Positions 1-5,444 are shown, numbered from the stretch's first letter. The stretch: 11,548 bases of DNA from Baffinella frigidus (GCA_026770585.1 MU646888.1:9586-21133); one strand, 5' to 3'. Numbers and translations: made by a program. The notes: generated from the sequence alone by a model not told the origin.

Positions 1-75
1 AACCCTAAACCCCAAACCCCAAACCCCAAACCCCAAACCCCAAACCCCAAACCCCAAACCCCAAACCCTAAACCA
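1..75. repeat. Terminal telomere-type repeat tract, CCCCAAA variant
   Basis: About ten 7-base units, mostly CCCCAAA (TTTGGGG on the other strand), with canonical CCCTAAA units at both edges. C-rich DNA on the + strand at the left edge is the orientation expected of a left chromosome end. The homogeneous CCCCAAA variant suggests either a degenerate proximal tract or locally amplified variant units rather than fresh telomerase product. It could also be an internal block cut by the window edge. Confidence 0.85.
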
Positions 76-140
76 GGCCCTTAACGGTGGTTCGGAACAA
101 AATCTCAAGAATCCGGCTTTTCGAAGACTCAGTTCGGAAA

Positions 141-162
141 ACGCCGCCTCGGGGCAGGTGAA
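141..162 (+). repeat. Fragment of telomere-associated repeat (GCCTCGGGGCAGGT)
   Basis: The core GCCTCGGGGCAGGT recurs in similar form near 558-578, 670-682, 1048-1061 and, split by an insertion, at 1159-1163 plus 1337-1345. This copy ends at the left boundary of the foldback element at 163. The stretch 76-140 to its left holds no gene that I can see. Confidence 0.6.
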
Positions 163-297
163 TCTCCGTAGAAGTAATAATTAATTGCTGTTGGGCAACG
201 AAAATTACTACACGAATTTCTCATAAAAGTAGTAGTAAAGCATTTGTGTAGTAAATTTCGTTGCGCCAAAAGCAATTAATTGATACTTTTGTGGAGA
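163..297. mobile_element. Foldback/MITE-like element with about 50-bp inverted repeats and TGAA target duplication
   Basis: The left arm starts TCTCCGTAGAAGTA and pairs over roughly 50 bases with the right arm, which ends TACTTTTGTGGAGA, with a few mismatches. TGAA at 159-162 and again at 298-301 flanks the element, as expected of a 4-base target-site duplication. There is no room for a transposase, so this would be a non-autonomous element. Both arms carry ACTACAC/GTGTAGT, a word that recurs across the window. Confidence 0.75.
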
Positions 298-317
298 TGA
301 AGGTTGCCCTGAACCCC

Positions 318-422
318 TATCCCTCAAGTGGCGAGGGGGTCAAATTTGACCCGCAAGAGGTCCTAGGCAGGTCCTAGGGACCTACGGTAGGGCGTATGAG
401 CCCACTCGGCACTTGAGGGATA
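318..422 (+). mobile_element. 105-bp MITE, copy 1 (TA target site, TCCCTCAAGTGG ends)
   Basis: The element begins TATCCCTCAAGTGG and ends CACTTGAGGGATA, so the ends are inverted and bounded by TA. The interior has a 16-base perfect palindrome (GGGTCAAATTTGACCC, 336-351) and two CCTAGG sites. A copy of the same length lies inverted at 701-805. TA duplications are typical of Tc1/mariner and Stowaway-type MITEs; assignment to that superfamily is inference. Confidence 0.8.
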
Positions 423-465
423 CCCTAAAGAAAATAGGGTTCTGACCTGCCTAGTGCATGGCAAG

Positions 466-526
466 TATGTGGTCAAACTGGTCAAACTGGTCAAACTGGT
501 ATGTGGTCAAACTGGTCAAACTGACC
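466..526. repeat. 9-bp tandem repeat (GGTCAAACT)
   Basis: Five 9-base GGTCAAACT units in two runs (three then two), each run introduced by GTATGTG, so there is a higher-order duplication as well. The array ends in GACC, partly complementary to its own GGTC. There is no open reading frame of interest, and the units are too short and spacer-free for a CRISPR array. Confidence 0.8.
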
Positions 527-590
527 AAAATTCTGGGGAGTGTGTGCAATGACTCGGGCCCATCTCGGGGTAGGTATGGTCCCTCTTTTC

Positions 591-695
591 TTTAGGGTAT
601 TGGGTATTGGGTATAGGGGTTAGGGCACCCTCGATCAGCCGTTTTAAAAAAAAGCCGGACTCGGGTCCGCCTCGGGGCTGGTGAGAACGAGGTTG
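591..695 (-). repeat. Telomere-associated repeat unit A with inverted telomeric motif
   Basis: A G-rich run (TTTAGGG, TATTGGG, TATAGGG) leads into GGGCACCCTCGATCAGCC, then TTTTAAAAAAAAGCCGG and GTCCGCCTCGGGGCTGG. The same order recurs at 970-1066 and 1087-1163. The telomeric motif is inverted relative to the tract at position 1, so the family was placed by inversion or recombination, not by telomere extension. Confidence 0.7.
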
Positions 696-700
696 GATGG

Positions 701-805
701 TATCCCTTAAGTGGCCAGTAGGCTCATACGCCCTACCGTAGGGCCCTAGGACCTGCCTAGGACCTCTTGCGGGTCAATTTTGACCGGCTGGCCACTTGAG
801 GGATA
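701..805 (-). mobile_element. 105-bp MITE, copy 2, inverted relative to copy 1
   Basis: Reverse-complement counterpart of 318-422 over its whole length, including the CTCATACGCCCTACCGTAGG segment and the central palindrome. It is bounded by TA on both sides. Identical length and both ends intact point to independent transposition, or to duplication with inversion of one insertion. It ends two bases before the next element at 808. Confidence 0.8.
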
Positions 806-807
806 GG

Positions 808-970
808 CCACACAGCGGGCTACGAAGGAATTTCCGGGCGATTCTGCCCAATTTTCTGTTACCTTATCTGTAGGAACCCCCCTATATCCTTACGGTATTA
901 TCTACCGTAGGGCCTGTGGATTATTCACTAGGGGTTTGTTCACGAAATCTCGTCGACGTCCGCTGTGTGG
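808..970 (+). mobile_element. MITE with CCACACAGCGG ends, copy 1
   Basis: The ends are CCACACAGCGGGCTACGA and its imperfect inverse TCGACGTCCGCTGTGTGG. The interior (GTTACCTTATCTGTAGGAAC, and ACTAGGGGTT near the right end) matches the inverted interior of 2529-2690. No transposase is encoded. It sits between the 105-bp MITE and the next telomere-associated repeat. I could not identify a clear target-site duplication. Confidence 0.7.
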
Positions 971-1066
971 GTATAGGGTATAGGGTTTAGGGATTAGGGC
1001 ACACTCAACCAGCCCTTTTAAAACTTTTAAAAAGCCGCATATGGGCCCGCCTCGGGGCAGGTCAGT
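970..1066 (-). repeat. Telomere-associated repeat unit B
   Basis: TATAGGG and TTTAGGG units followed by GGGCACACTCAACCAGCC, TTTTAAAACTTTTAAAAAGCCG and GGGCCCGCCTCGGGGCAGGT. It has the same order of parts as the units at 591 and 1087, and serves as a reference for the uninterrupted CCGCCTCGGGGCAGG target sequence. Confidence 0.7.
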
Positions 1067-1086
1067 ACCCTCGGGGTTCAAGGTGG

Positions 1087-1163
1087 AGGGTATAGGGTTT
1101 AGGGTTTAGGGTTTAGGGCACACTCGACCGGCCCTTTTAAAAAGCCACACATAGGCCCGCCTC
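1087..1163 (-). repeat. Telomere-associated repeat unit C, interrupted by a foldback insertion
   Basis: TATAGGG and three TTTAGGG units, then GGGCACACTCGACCGGCC, TTTTAAAAAGCC and GGCCCGCCTC. In units A and B this core continues directly with GGGGC(A/T)GG; here it stops at 1163 and resumes at 1337 with TCGGGGTAGGTCA. The interruption is the element 1164-1336. Confidence 0.7.
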
Positions 1164-1336
1164 CCACGCAAGAGTGTAACACTGGCCTGCGAAAACAAGT
1201 CACTTCACACGGAATGTGTATCACCTTCCCGAAATTTCGATTTTTCTCTGGGGTGAATGTTGACTTATGAACTTTTGAAAATAGCCAGATCTGGCTATTT
1301 TTACTACACGGCACTCTGCCCTCCACTCTTGCGTGG
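1164..1336. mobile_element. 173-bp foldback insertion with a recognisable empty site
   Basis: CCACGCAAGAGTG at 1164-1176 is a perfect inverted repeat of CACTCTTGCGTGG at 1324-1336. Flanking TC at 1162-1163 and 1337-1338 is a possible 2-base target duplication. Joining the flanks gives the CCGCCTCGGGG core seen uninterrupted at 1045-1060, so the insertion can be read directly. The interior includes a 20-bp-plus palindrome AATAGCCAGATCTGGCTATT. A 110-codon minus-strand frame crossing it is not a gene. Confidence 0.75.
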
Positions 1337-1388
1337 TCGGGGTAGGTCACAAACACACAGAAATGCCGAAAGGGTTTGGAAAGCCCCC

Positions 1389-1537
1389 CCGCTGCCGAGC
1401 GAGGACGTGACACAATTGTAAAGGGTTTCAAAAACCTTTACCTGAATCCTAAGGGAAATGGACTTTTAAAATGAAAAAGCTGAGACCGGATTTCCGGCCT
1501 CAGCTTTTTAAAACGTGCTTGGGTCGCTCGGTAGCGG
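1389..1537. mobile_element. Nested foldback element with internal hairpins
   Basis: CCGCTGCCGAGCGA (1389-1402) pairs with TCGCTCGGTAGCGG (1524-1537) with one mismatch. Inside are two more hairpins: GTAAAGGGTTT with AAACCTTTAC around 1418-1442, and a 17-bp stem with one mismatch at 1474-1509 (AAAAAGCTGAG paired with CTCAGCTTTTT). It could be a small MITE. No clear target duplication is visible, so the boundaries are tentative. Confidence 0.5.
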
Positions 1538-1584
1538 AATTGTAAACTCCACCCACCCTTCATCCCGAAAGCCTCGCAAATCGA

Positions 1585-1637
1585 CTTGGGGATTCAACTT
1601 TGAGGTTGAAAGTCAACACCGAAGTTGACATAGTCAA
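1585..1637. repeat. Short AAGTTGAC-type repeat field, left part
   Basis: Alternating copies, in both orientations, of a word close to AAGTTGACAT/GTCAACTT. The field resumes at 1818-1985 after an inserted element and recurs at 2342-2375 and 2803-2900. No gene is visible from 1538 to 1637. Confidence 0.6.
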
Positions 1638-1817
1638 CTACTGCAAAGCCACAGGGGGGGTTTCAGATTCTCTGGACACGACACTATTGTTGCCTTTTGA
1701 CGAATTTTGGTCACGTCCTTGGGGCAAAAATTGCCTTTTGAGGTGAAAATGGCTCAAAAGTATAGGACACCAGAGTGTCCGCTACTTTTTGAAACCCCCC
1801 CTGTGGCTTTTCAGTAG
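1638..1817. mobile_element. 180-bp MITE-like element, 28-bp near-perfect terminal inverted repeats
   Basis: The left end CTACTGCAAAGCCACAGG plus a seven-G run and TTTCA (1638-1665) is matched at 27 of 28 positions by the inverted right end (1790-1817). The interior also has TCTGGACACG and AGAGTGTCCG as a weaker inverted pair. It lies inside the AAGTTGAC field, which continues on both sides. The element is AT-rich inside and codes for nothing visible. Confidence 0.8.
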
Positions 1818-1990
1818 AAGCAGTCAAGCTGACATAACCCAAGTTGACCTACCGAAGTTGACATATCGGTAACGGCAGAGCACCTTCTGTCAACTTCCAG
1901 GTTGAAAGTCAACTTCGAACTTGAAAGTCAACTTCAAAGTTGACATACCGAAGTTGACCTCGAAAGGTAACTTCGACATAACGGTCTCTC
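1818..1990. repeat. Short AAGTTGAC-type repeat field, right part
   Basis: At least eight copies of AAGTTGAC or its complement GTCAACTT within about 170 bases, in both orientations and irregularly spaced, for example near 1851, 1907 and 1935. Clustered bidirectional words like this can be a decayed satellite or a protein-binding array. The following stretch 1991-2140 contains no recognisable gene. Confidence 0.6.
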
Positions 1991-2146
1991 CCTCTCTACG
2001 TTATCCATACGGTGGACTACGGACCTTTCATCTAAATCAAACTTGTCTTGAGGCAATTAACTAACGCTTTTCTCGTGCGAATTTGGCCACGTTACCCCCT
2101 AGAATCAAGGGTCAACGAACCCCTCGTAGCCCACCGTGTGGTAACC

Positions 2147-2168
2147 ATCTCTCTCTCTCTCTCTCGGC

Positions 2169-2199
<31 letters not shown>

Positions 2200-2255
2200 C
2201 CTCCCCCCCTCTCTCTCCCTCTCTCCCTCTCTCCCTCTCTCTCCCTCTCTCTCTC
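2147..2255. repeat. CT/GA microsatellite
   Basis: About 110 bases of nearly pure CT dinucleotide with CCCT interruptions. The overlapping open frames on both strands, rich in Ser-Leu-Pro or Arg-Glu, are translations of this tract and not proteins. Confidence 0.95.
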
Positions 2256-2280
2256 GCACGCGGCAGGTAACGGCTGGGCA

Positions 2281-2337
2281 CCTGCTACAAGCCCTGGAGA
2301 GAGTTGGCATCGATTCCGACGCCGCACAGTGCCAGGT
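2281..2337 (+). pseudogene. SDAAQC module, copy 1 (exon-like fragment)
   Basis: I do not recognise this as a named family. The + strand reads HLLQALERVGIDSDAAQCQ, an amphipathic-looking 19-residue segment, and stops at CAG followed by GTAATG, which would serve as a splice donor. Copy 2 (2461-2517) encodes HLLQALHRVGVESDAAQC; the DNA differs at third positions of CTA/CTG, AGA/AGG, GTT/GTG, GGC/GGA and TGC/TGT, and most replacements are conservative (I/V, D/E). That pattern indicates descent from selected coding sequence. No start codon or gene body is present, so I treat it as a fragment. Confidence 0.45.
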
Positions 2338-2341
2338 AATG

Positions 2342-2376
2342 CCTATCCTAAAGTTGACATCCCGGGTCTCTGGTAC
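2342..2376 (+). repeat. CCTATCCTAAAGTTGACAT repeat, isolated copy
   Basis: Directly follows SDAAQC copy 1 and matches the four tandem copies at 2799-2898, including the downstream GGGTCTCTGG. The pairing of SDAAQC module with this repeat occurs twice (here and at 2771), so the two were duplicated as one block. Confidence 0.7.
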
Positions 2377-2460
2377 GGATCTGTCAACTTTGGAGAGGAA
2401 AGGAGCCTGGTCCCACCAATTTGTTAGGGCCAAAAAGACTGATAAAGAGCTAGGGTTCCA

Positions 2461-2517
2461 CCTGCTGCAAGCCCTGCACAGGGTGGGAGTTGAATCCGAC
2501 GCCGCACAGTGTCCGAT
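2461..2517 (+). pseudogene. SDAAQC module, copy 2
   Basis: Encodes HLLQALHRVGVESDAAQC in the same frame as copy 1, about 180 bases downstream, and is followed within a dozen bases by a MITE (2529). The sequence between copies 1 and 2 (about 2377-2460) stays open in this frame but shows no repeat support. Synonymous-biased differences to copy 1 are the evidence of coding ancestry. Function unknown; it may be a protein repeat unit or an exon duplicate. Confidence 0.45.
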
Positions 2518-2528
2518 ACCTGCCTTTC

Positions 2529-2690
2529 CCACACAGCGGACTTCGAAGGGTTTTTGAATAACCCCTAAGCGATGAGACCTAGGACCCTACGGCAGGCGAC
2601 CCGCAGGGACATAGGGGGGGGTTCTACGGATAAGGTAACGGAAAGGTGCCCCGATTTGGCCCGAAAATCCCTTCGTAGCCCGCTGTGTGG
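2529..2690 (-). mobile_element. MITE with CCACACAGCGG ends, copy 2
   Basis: Ends CCACACAGCGGACTTCGAAG and CTTCGTAGCCCGCTGTGTGG. Inverted relative to 808-970, sharing the internal GTTCTACGGATAAGGTAAC and ACCCCTAAGCG segments. A 67-codon open frame crossing the right end is an artefact of the element. Solo right ends occur near 4601-4629 and, diverged, near 2124-2142. Confidence 0.7.
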
Positions 2691-2735
2691 GGTTAGGGGA
2701 TGGGCTTTTGGTTTGGCATTTTACGGTGTTTGGGC

Positions 2736-2789
2736 GGTAGTACCTGAAACATTTCGGAAACTCTGCGGAGTCTGACGCCGCACAGTGCC
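2736..2789 (+). pseudogene. SDAAQC module, copy 3 (diverged N-terminal half)
   Basis: Reads YLKHFGNSAESDAAQCQ, preceded by an in-frame TAG. The C-terminal half and the following GTACTGCCTATCCTAAAG match copy 1, while the N-terminal half is diverged or unrelated. It supports the DNA block seen at 2281-2376 having been duplicated and then eroded. Function unknown. Confidence 0.35.
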
Positions 2790-2798
2790 AGGTACTGC

Positions 2799-2900
2799 CT
2801 ATCCTAAAGTTGACATTCTGCCTATCCTAACGTTGACATCCTGCCTATCCTAAAGTTGACATCCTGCCTATCCTAAAGTTGACATCCTGGGTCTCTGGTG
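2799..2900 (+). repeat. 23-bp tandem repeat, four copies
   Basis: Four near-identical units of CCTATCCTAAAGTTGACATC plus CTG, with one TAA(A/C)GTTG variant, ending in GGGTCTCTGGTG. The AAGTTGACAT core is the same word that fills 1585-1990. Confidence 0.9.
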
Positions 2901-2918
2901 TTGACACAACAGGTGCAC

Positions 2919-3137
2919 GCGTCTGGTGTTTACACTTTAAGGGGTTGGGGTCACGTAGTCGAGTGTAGGACACCATGTAAAAGTGGAGATGGAATCCATC
3001 CGGAAAAAGCTCGTAAGAGCGGCCGACATGGGGCACAGTATGTAGCACAATGCGGGAGGCATGTGCGGCGCTGACCCCAACAATGATTTCGAGAGGCGGG
3101 CCTGTCCTAGCCCTCCACAGATAGGCGTCGAATCCGG
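2919..3137 (-). pseudogene. Exon-like module ALC-FRMDS, minus-strand copy, frameshifted
   Basis: On the minus strand, 3075-2919 matches the + strand copy at 4236-4392 closely, from GTCAGCGCCGCACATGCC to AACACCAGACGC. The frame shared by all copies reads ALCYILCPMSAAL, then FFRMDSIST; a 1-base deletion after that shifts it, and VSYTRLRD follows in the downstream frame. An upstream extension in another frame (FDAYLWRARTGPP, to about 3137) has no second copy here. No family recognised; it may be a hydrophobic segment of a larger protein. It is a broken copy. Confidence 0.4.
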
Positions 3138-3203
3138 TCCTGAACTCTTGATCCTGAATCCTGGACCCTGAACCCTGAACTCTAAACCCTGAACCCGAAA
3201 CCA
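3138..3203. repeat. CCCTGAA-type telomere variants
   Basis: About nine irregular 7-base units between CCCTGAA, CCCTAAA and CCCGAAA. It borders a G-rich segment that is duplicated at 3443. Confidence 0.7.
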
Positions 3204-3252
3204 GGCATTTCCAGTAGAGCTGGGTGGGAAAGGGGGGGGGGGGGGCGAAACG
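3200..3252 (+). repeat. Flanking duplication with 14-base G run, copy 1
   Basis: AAACCAGGCATTT, GTAGAGCTGGGTGGGAAA and then a run of 14 G (3232-3245) before CGAAACGC. A second copy at 3443-3489 reads AAACCAGGCGTTT, GCAGAGCTGGGTGCGAAA, GGGGGG, GAACGCC. The two copies bracket the CCATGAA/CCCTCAA arrays. The G run is likely unstable in length. Confidence 0.75.
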
Positions 3253-3270
3253 CAGACTTTTTGTCCTGAA

Positions 3271-3319
3271 CCATGAACCATGAACCATGAACCATGAACC
3301 ATGAACCATGAACCATGAA
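3271..3319. repeat. Homogeneous CCATGAA array
   Basis: Seven uninterrupted CCATGAA units, a two-substitution relative of CCCTAAA, switching sharply to CCCTCAA. Minus-strand MVHGSWF open frames here are repeat translations. Confidence 0.9.
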
Positions 3320-3321
3320 CC

Positions 3322-3374
<53 letters not shown>

Positions 3375-3384
3375 ACCCCCAACC

Positions 3385-3423
<39 letters not shown>

Positions 3424-3442
3424 AACCCAAACCCTCAACCCT
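3320..3442. repeat. Homogeneous CCCTCAA array
   Basis: About sixteen CCCTCAA units with a few CCCCCAA/CCCAAAC interruptions. Open frames reading STLNPQP repeatedly are translations of this array. Confidence 0.9.
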
Positions 3443-3490
3443 CAAACCAGGCGTTTTTGGCAGAGCTGGGTGCGAAAAGGGGGGAACGCC

Positions 3491-3627
3491 AGGTGCCCTA
3501 CCATACCCGAACACCCAACCCCACCCTGGAGGGAAGTGTAAGGCAAATTGGATTTTTCCGTGGGTAGATCTTCAAGGGGGTGTGCTGCGACAGGTGCCCT
3601 GACAAACCCGAAGACCCAACCCTAAAC
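3491..3627 (+). repeat. 137-bp direct repeat, copy 1
   Basis: Starts AGGTGCCCTACCATACCCGA and includes CCACCCTGGAGGGAAGTGTA, TTCCGTGGGTAGATCTTCAA and GCTGCGACAGGTGCC. It matches 3921-4057 at an offset of 430 with scattered substitutions and no length change. A minus-strand frame across both copies stays open, but I see no support for a protein. Confidence 0.85.
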
Positions 3628-3638
3628 ACCGAACACCC

Positions 3639-3712
3639 GGTGCCCTCCAGAGAGATTGGTAATGTATTGCCAAACGGCCAGCGTCAGCGCCGCACATGCC
3701 TTCCGCATTGTG
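3639..3712 (+). pseudogene. Exon-like module ALC-FRMDS, 5'-only fragment
   Basis: GGTGCCCTCCAGAGAGATTG through GCCGCACATGCCTTCCGCAT matches the first part of the copy at 4191-4392 and then stops at GCATTGTG, running into GGAATGGGGGGAACG, part of the local 137-bp repeat family. It is truncated, without its 3' half. Confidence 0.45.
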
Positions 3713-3920
3713 CGGAATGGGGGGAACGTCAGGTGCCCTACCATACCCGAACACCCAACCCTCAACACCGAACGCCCGGCCACTCGATAGACTACGGGGC
3801 ACGTCCCTCCCCGGAAATCCGTCTGGTGCCCTAACAACGCCAGGTGTTCTAACCAACCCGAACACCCACACTTCAACTCTTCTTCTCTTCGTTATTACCG
3901 CCAGGTGCCCTAAAAACGCC
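3713..3920. repeat. AGGTGCYCTA..CCCGAACACCCA spacer repeats
   Basis: At least three more partial copies of the start of the 137-bp repeat (3731, 3842 and 3903), each joining AGGTGCCCTA or AGGTGTTCTA to CCCGAACACCCA-like sequence. No gene. Confidence 0.6.
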
Positions 3921-4057
3921 AGGTGCTCTAACAAACCCGAACACCCAACCCCACCCTGGAGGGAACTGTAAGGCAAATTGGACTTTTCCGTGGGTAGATT
4001 TTCAAGGGGGTGTACTGCGACAGGTGCTCTAACAAACCCGAACACCCAACCCTAAAC
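3921..4057 (+). repeat. 137-bp direct repeat, copy 2
   Basis: Counterpart of 3491-3627. It is followed by TCGTCTTCTCTTCTTAG, a pyrimidine-rich run ending in TAG that also resembles a splice acceptor; a similar CTCTTCTTCTCTTCG occurs near 3877 after the related spacer. Confidence 0.85.
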
Positions 4058-4190
4058 TCGTCTTCTCTTCTTAGTTACTCTCGATACAGGTCCTAAACGA
4101 GGCCCTTGAGCCTTGAGTTGAGTGATACACAAGTCTGTGAGCCTTAAGGAACGGGCCCGCCTCGGAAACGAACCCAAACACCCAGCACCC

Positions 4191-4392
4191 GGTGCCCTCC
4201 AGAGAGATGGGTAATTTATTGCCAACCAACCAGCGTCAGCGCCGCACATGCCTTCCGCATTGTGCTACATACTCTACCCCATGTCGGCCGCTCTTGCGAG
4301 CTTTTTCCGGATGGATTCCATCTCCACCTTCTACATGGTGCCCTACACTCGACTACGTGACCCCAACCCCTTAAAGTATAAACACCAGACGC
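4191..4392 (+). pseudogene. Exon-like module ALC-FRMDS, + strand copy with continuous frame
   Basis: The frame shared with 10952-11093 reads ALCYILYPMSAALASFF, then RMDSISTFYMVPYTRLRD, open until a stop after the CCCCAACCCC stretch. The first half is hydrophobic and could be a membrane segment, but I recognise no family. Compared with the 10952-11093 copy, the 3' side continues directly into YTRLRD instead of a GTAAGT donor. So either this copy derives from spliced RNA or the other has diverged. At 4655 the same VPYTRLR runs on into EWLLSVPESD, so the two modules probably come from one gene. Truncated fragment. Confidence 0.45.
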
Positions 4393-4427
4393 CCAGCTAT
4401 TCAGGGTTGAGGGATTTAGGTTGAGGT

Positions 4428-4548
4428 TACAGGGGTACCTCGCTCATAAGAGACACCCCCCCCCCTATGAACACCGTGGGACCATAGGTATAGGCCTATT
4501 GCATGGTCCTAGGACGAGGCGGTTTCTTATGAGCGAGGTACCCCTGTA
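4428..4548. mobile_element. 121-bp MITE with 27-bp inverted repeats, TA target site, pogo/Tigger-like ends
   Basis: TACAGGGGTACCTCGCTCAT (4428 onward) pairs with ATGAGCGAGGTACCCCTGTA (to 4548); over 27 bases there is one mismatch. TA at each end fits a TA target duplication, leaving termini CAGGGGTACCTCG, which resemble the CAGG..TACCTCG ends of pogo/Tigger elements as I remember them. The middle holds a 10-base C run and two CCTA/TAGG pairs. No transposase. Confidence 0.85.
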
Positions 4549-4600
4549 TCCCGAAATAGCCACACGCCTAATGTCTGCACAAATGACTTGCGATTTGGGC

Positions 4601-4629
4601 CGAAAATCCCTTCGTAGCCCGCTGTGTGG
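4601..4629 (+). mobile_element. Solo right end of the CCACACAGCGG MITE
   Basis: AAAATCCCTTCGTAGCCCGC followed by TGTGTGG equals the right end of 2529-2690, and GATTTGGGCCG just upstream also matches, but the left half is missing. It is a truncated insertion. Confidence 0.7.
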
Positions 4630-4654
4630 CTAACCCCCCAACACCGAACGTCAG

Positions 4655-4720
4655 GTGCCCTACACGCGGCTACGTGAATGGCTGCTCTCTGTGCCTGAAA
4701 GCGATGCAATGGTCTGCCCT
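4655..4720 (+). pseudogene. PESDAMVC module, copy 1 (longest)
   Basis: Reads VPYTRLREWLLSVPESDAMV then CP. It is one of six copies (4884, 5445, 5783, 5959, 6092). Across copies the differences sit largely at third positions of this frame: TCT/TCC, GTG/GTT, GAT/GAC, GCA/GCG, GTC/GTA, TGC/TGT, with conservative GAA/GAC (E/D) and ATG/CTG (M/L). This is strong evidence for coding ancestry on the + strand. The VPYTRLR start overlaps the end of the ALC-FRMDS module (4340-4362). ESDAMVC also resembles ESDAAQC of 2461-2517, with serine written AGC here and TCC there. No family recognised and no intact gene. Confidence 0.5.
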
Positions 4721-4729
4721 AAAACCTCA

Positions 4730-4883
4730 ACCCTACACCTTAAACCCTGCACCATAAACCGTAAACAATAAGCACCAAACACTCAACAATAAACAATAAA
4801 TCATAAACCATAAACAATAAATCATAAATCATAAACCATAAACCATAAACCATAAAACATAAACCATAAACCATAAACCCAAA
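4730..4883. repeat. CCATAAA-type telomere variant array, block 1
   Basis: Units mainly CCATAAA with ACAATAA and TCATAAA variants, each one or two substitutions from CCCTAAA. The same order of variants, including AGCACCAAACACT, is repeated at 5680-5782, so the blocks were copied as larger units. Confidence 0.85.
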
Positions 4884-4925
4884 CGTGAATGGCTGCTCTC
4901 CGTGCCTGAAAGCGACGCGATGGTG
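4884..4925 (+). pseudogene. PESDAMVC module, copy 2
   Basis: REWLLSVPESDAMVF, starting directly at the end of the CCATAAA array. The part upstream of CGTGAATGG seen in copy 1 is replaced by repeat. Confidence 0.45.
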
Positions 4926-4966
4926 TTTACACCCTACCCCCTCACGATGTTGGTTAGTTGAAATTG

Positions 4967-5154
4967 TAGAGCCATTCCGGTAGGACTTGTCGCGTTTTCG
5001 ACTTCGAGATTTCAAGATTTCAGACTTCAAAAAGGTTTTAAAGGGCGTAAAACGTTTTTAAACACACCGTTTCAAATCTCATGGTACAAATGAAGTCTCG
5101 AAGTCTCGAAGTCTCGAAATCGAAAACGCGACAAGTCCTACCGGAATAGCTCTA
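4967..5154. mobile_element. 188-bp MITE with long inverted repeats (ATTCCGGTAGGACTTGTCGC)
   Basis: TAGAGCCATTCCGGTAGGAC, continuing through TTGTCGCGTTTTCGA, pairs with its inverse ending GTCCTACCGGAATAGCTCTA with one mismatch near the tip; imperfect pairing extends inward through TTCGAGACTTC-type repeats. TA at both ends may be the target duplication. The interior is AT-rich with no open frame. The GAGC start is shared with the 175-bp family at 5204. Confidence 0.85.
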
Positions 5155-5203
5155 ACGGACGAGATGGTGGTTGTAATGATTGTAGCGGACGCGATAGCGT
5201 GGT

Positions 5204-5378
5204 TAGAGCGCTGCGCAGAGAAGTTGGCCACGGGAAATGATGGAAAATCGAGAAATTGGAGTCATTTTGTCAACTTTTGAGAAATTTAGTATCATGAATT
5301 TCTCAAAAGTGGACAAAATGGCTCCAATTTCCCCATTTCCCCATTTTTCGGTGGCCAACTTCTCTGCACAGCGCTCTA
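5204..5378 (+). mobile_element. 175-bp foldback MITE, copy 1 (TAGAGCGCTGYGCAGAG ends)
   Basis: The ends TAGAGCGCTGCGCAGAGAAG and CTTCTCTGCACAGCGCTCTA extend to a 28-bp inverted repeat reaching GGCCAC/GTGGCC. The inner part is also almost fully self-complementary (AATTGGAG..TTTTGAGAAATT against AATTTCTCAAAA..CTCCAATT). The second copy, of equal length, is at 9088-9262. TA bounds each end. A 70-codon frame starting at 5237 is simply the palindrome and its flank read through. Confidence 0.9.
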
Positions 5379-5393
5379 CTGGTACTGCGGGGG

Positions 5394-5442
5394 ACGCGAT
5401 AGCAGTTAATAGTCATTGTAGTAGACGAGATGTAAAATCGGC
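5394..5442 (+). repeat. GCGATAGCAGTTA..GACGAGATG repeat, copy 1
   Basis: GACGCGATAGCAGTTAATAG, CATTGTAGTAGACGAGATG and TAAAATCGGC recur at 5631-5678; shorter pieces occur at about 5157-5200 and 5998-6020. Unit of unknown nature, always close to PESDAMVC copies. Confidence 0.7.
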
Positions 5443-5444
5443 GA

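Noticed and set aside
466-526. Possible CRISPR-like direct repeats
   Set aside because: Units are 9 bases and contiguous, without unique spacers, in a eukaryotic setting.
1099-1431. 110-codon minus-strand open frame
   Set aside because: It spans the telomeric motif, the inserted foldback 1164-1336 and flanking unique DNA; the insertion itself supplies most of the frame and no second copy supports coding.
1474-1509. Hairpin followed by T run, terminator-like
   Set aside because: Resembles a bacterial intrinsic terminator, but the context is eukaryotic, the hairpin is nested within a larger inverted repeat, and no gene ends here.
2092-2532. 146-codon minus-strand open frame rich in Arg-Glu
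   Set aside because: Translation of the GA strand of the microsatellite.
2048-2557. 169-codon + strand open frame
   Set aside because: About a third is the CT microsatellite (Ser-Leu-Pro runs). Only the SDAAQC segments inside it are supported by repeats, and they are annotated separately.
2572-2775. 67-codon + strand open frame
   Set aside because: Begins inside the MITE 2529-2690 and reads out through its right terminal repeat.
3308-3602. Open frames reading STLNPQP repeats
   Set aside because: Period-7 CCCTCAA array translated in overlapping frames.
3572-4045. 157-codon minus-strand open frame across the 137-bp repeats
   Set aside because: The frame is formed by repeat units and I see no codon-phase conservation or protein-like motif to support it.
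4740-5030. Minus-strand open frame rich in MVYGLWF
   Set aside because: CCATAAA array read on the other strand, plus the end of a MITE.
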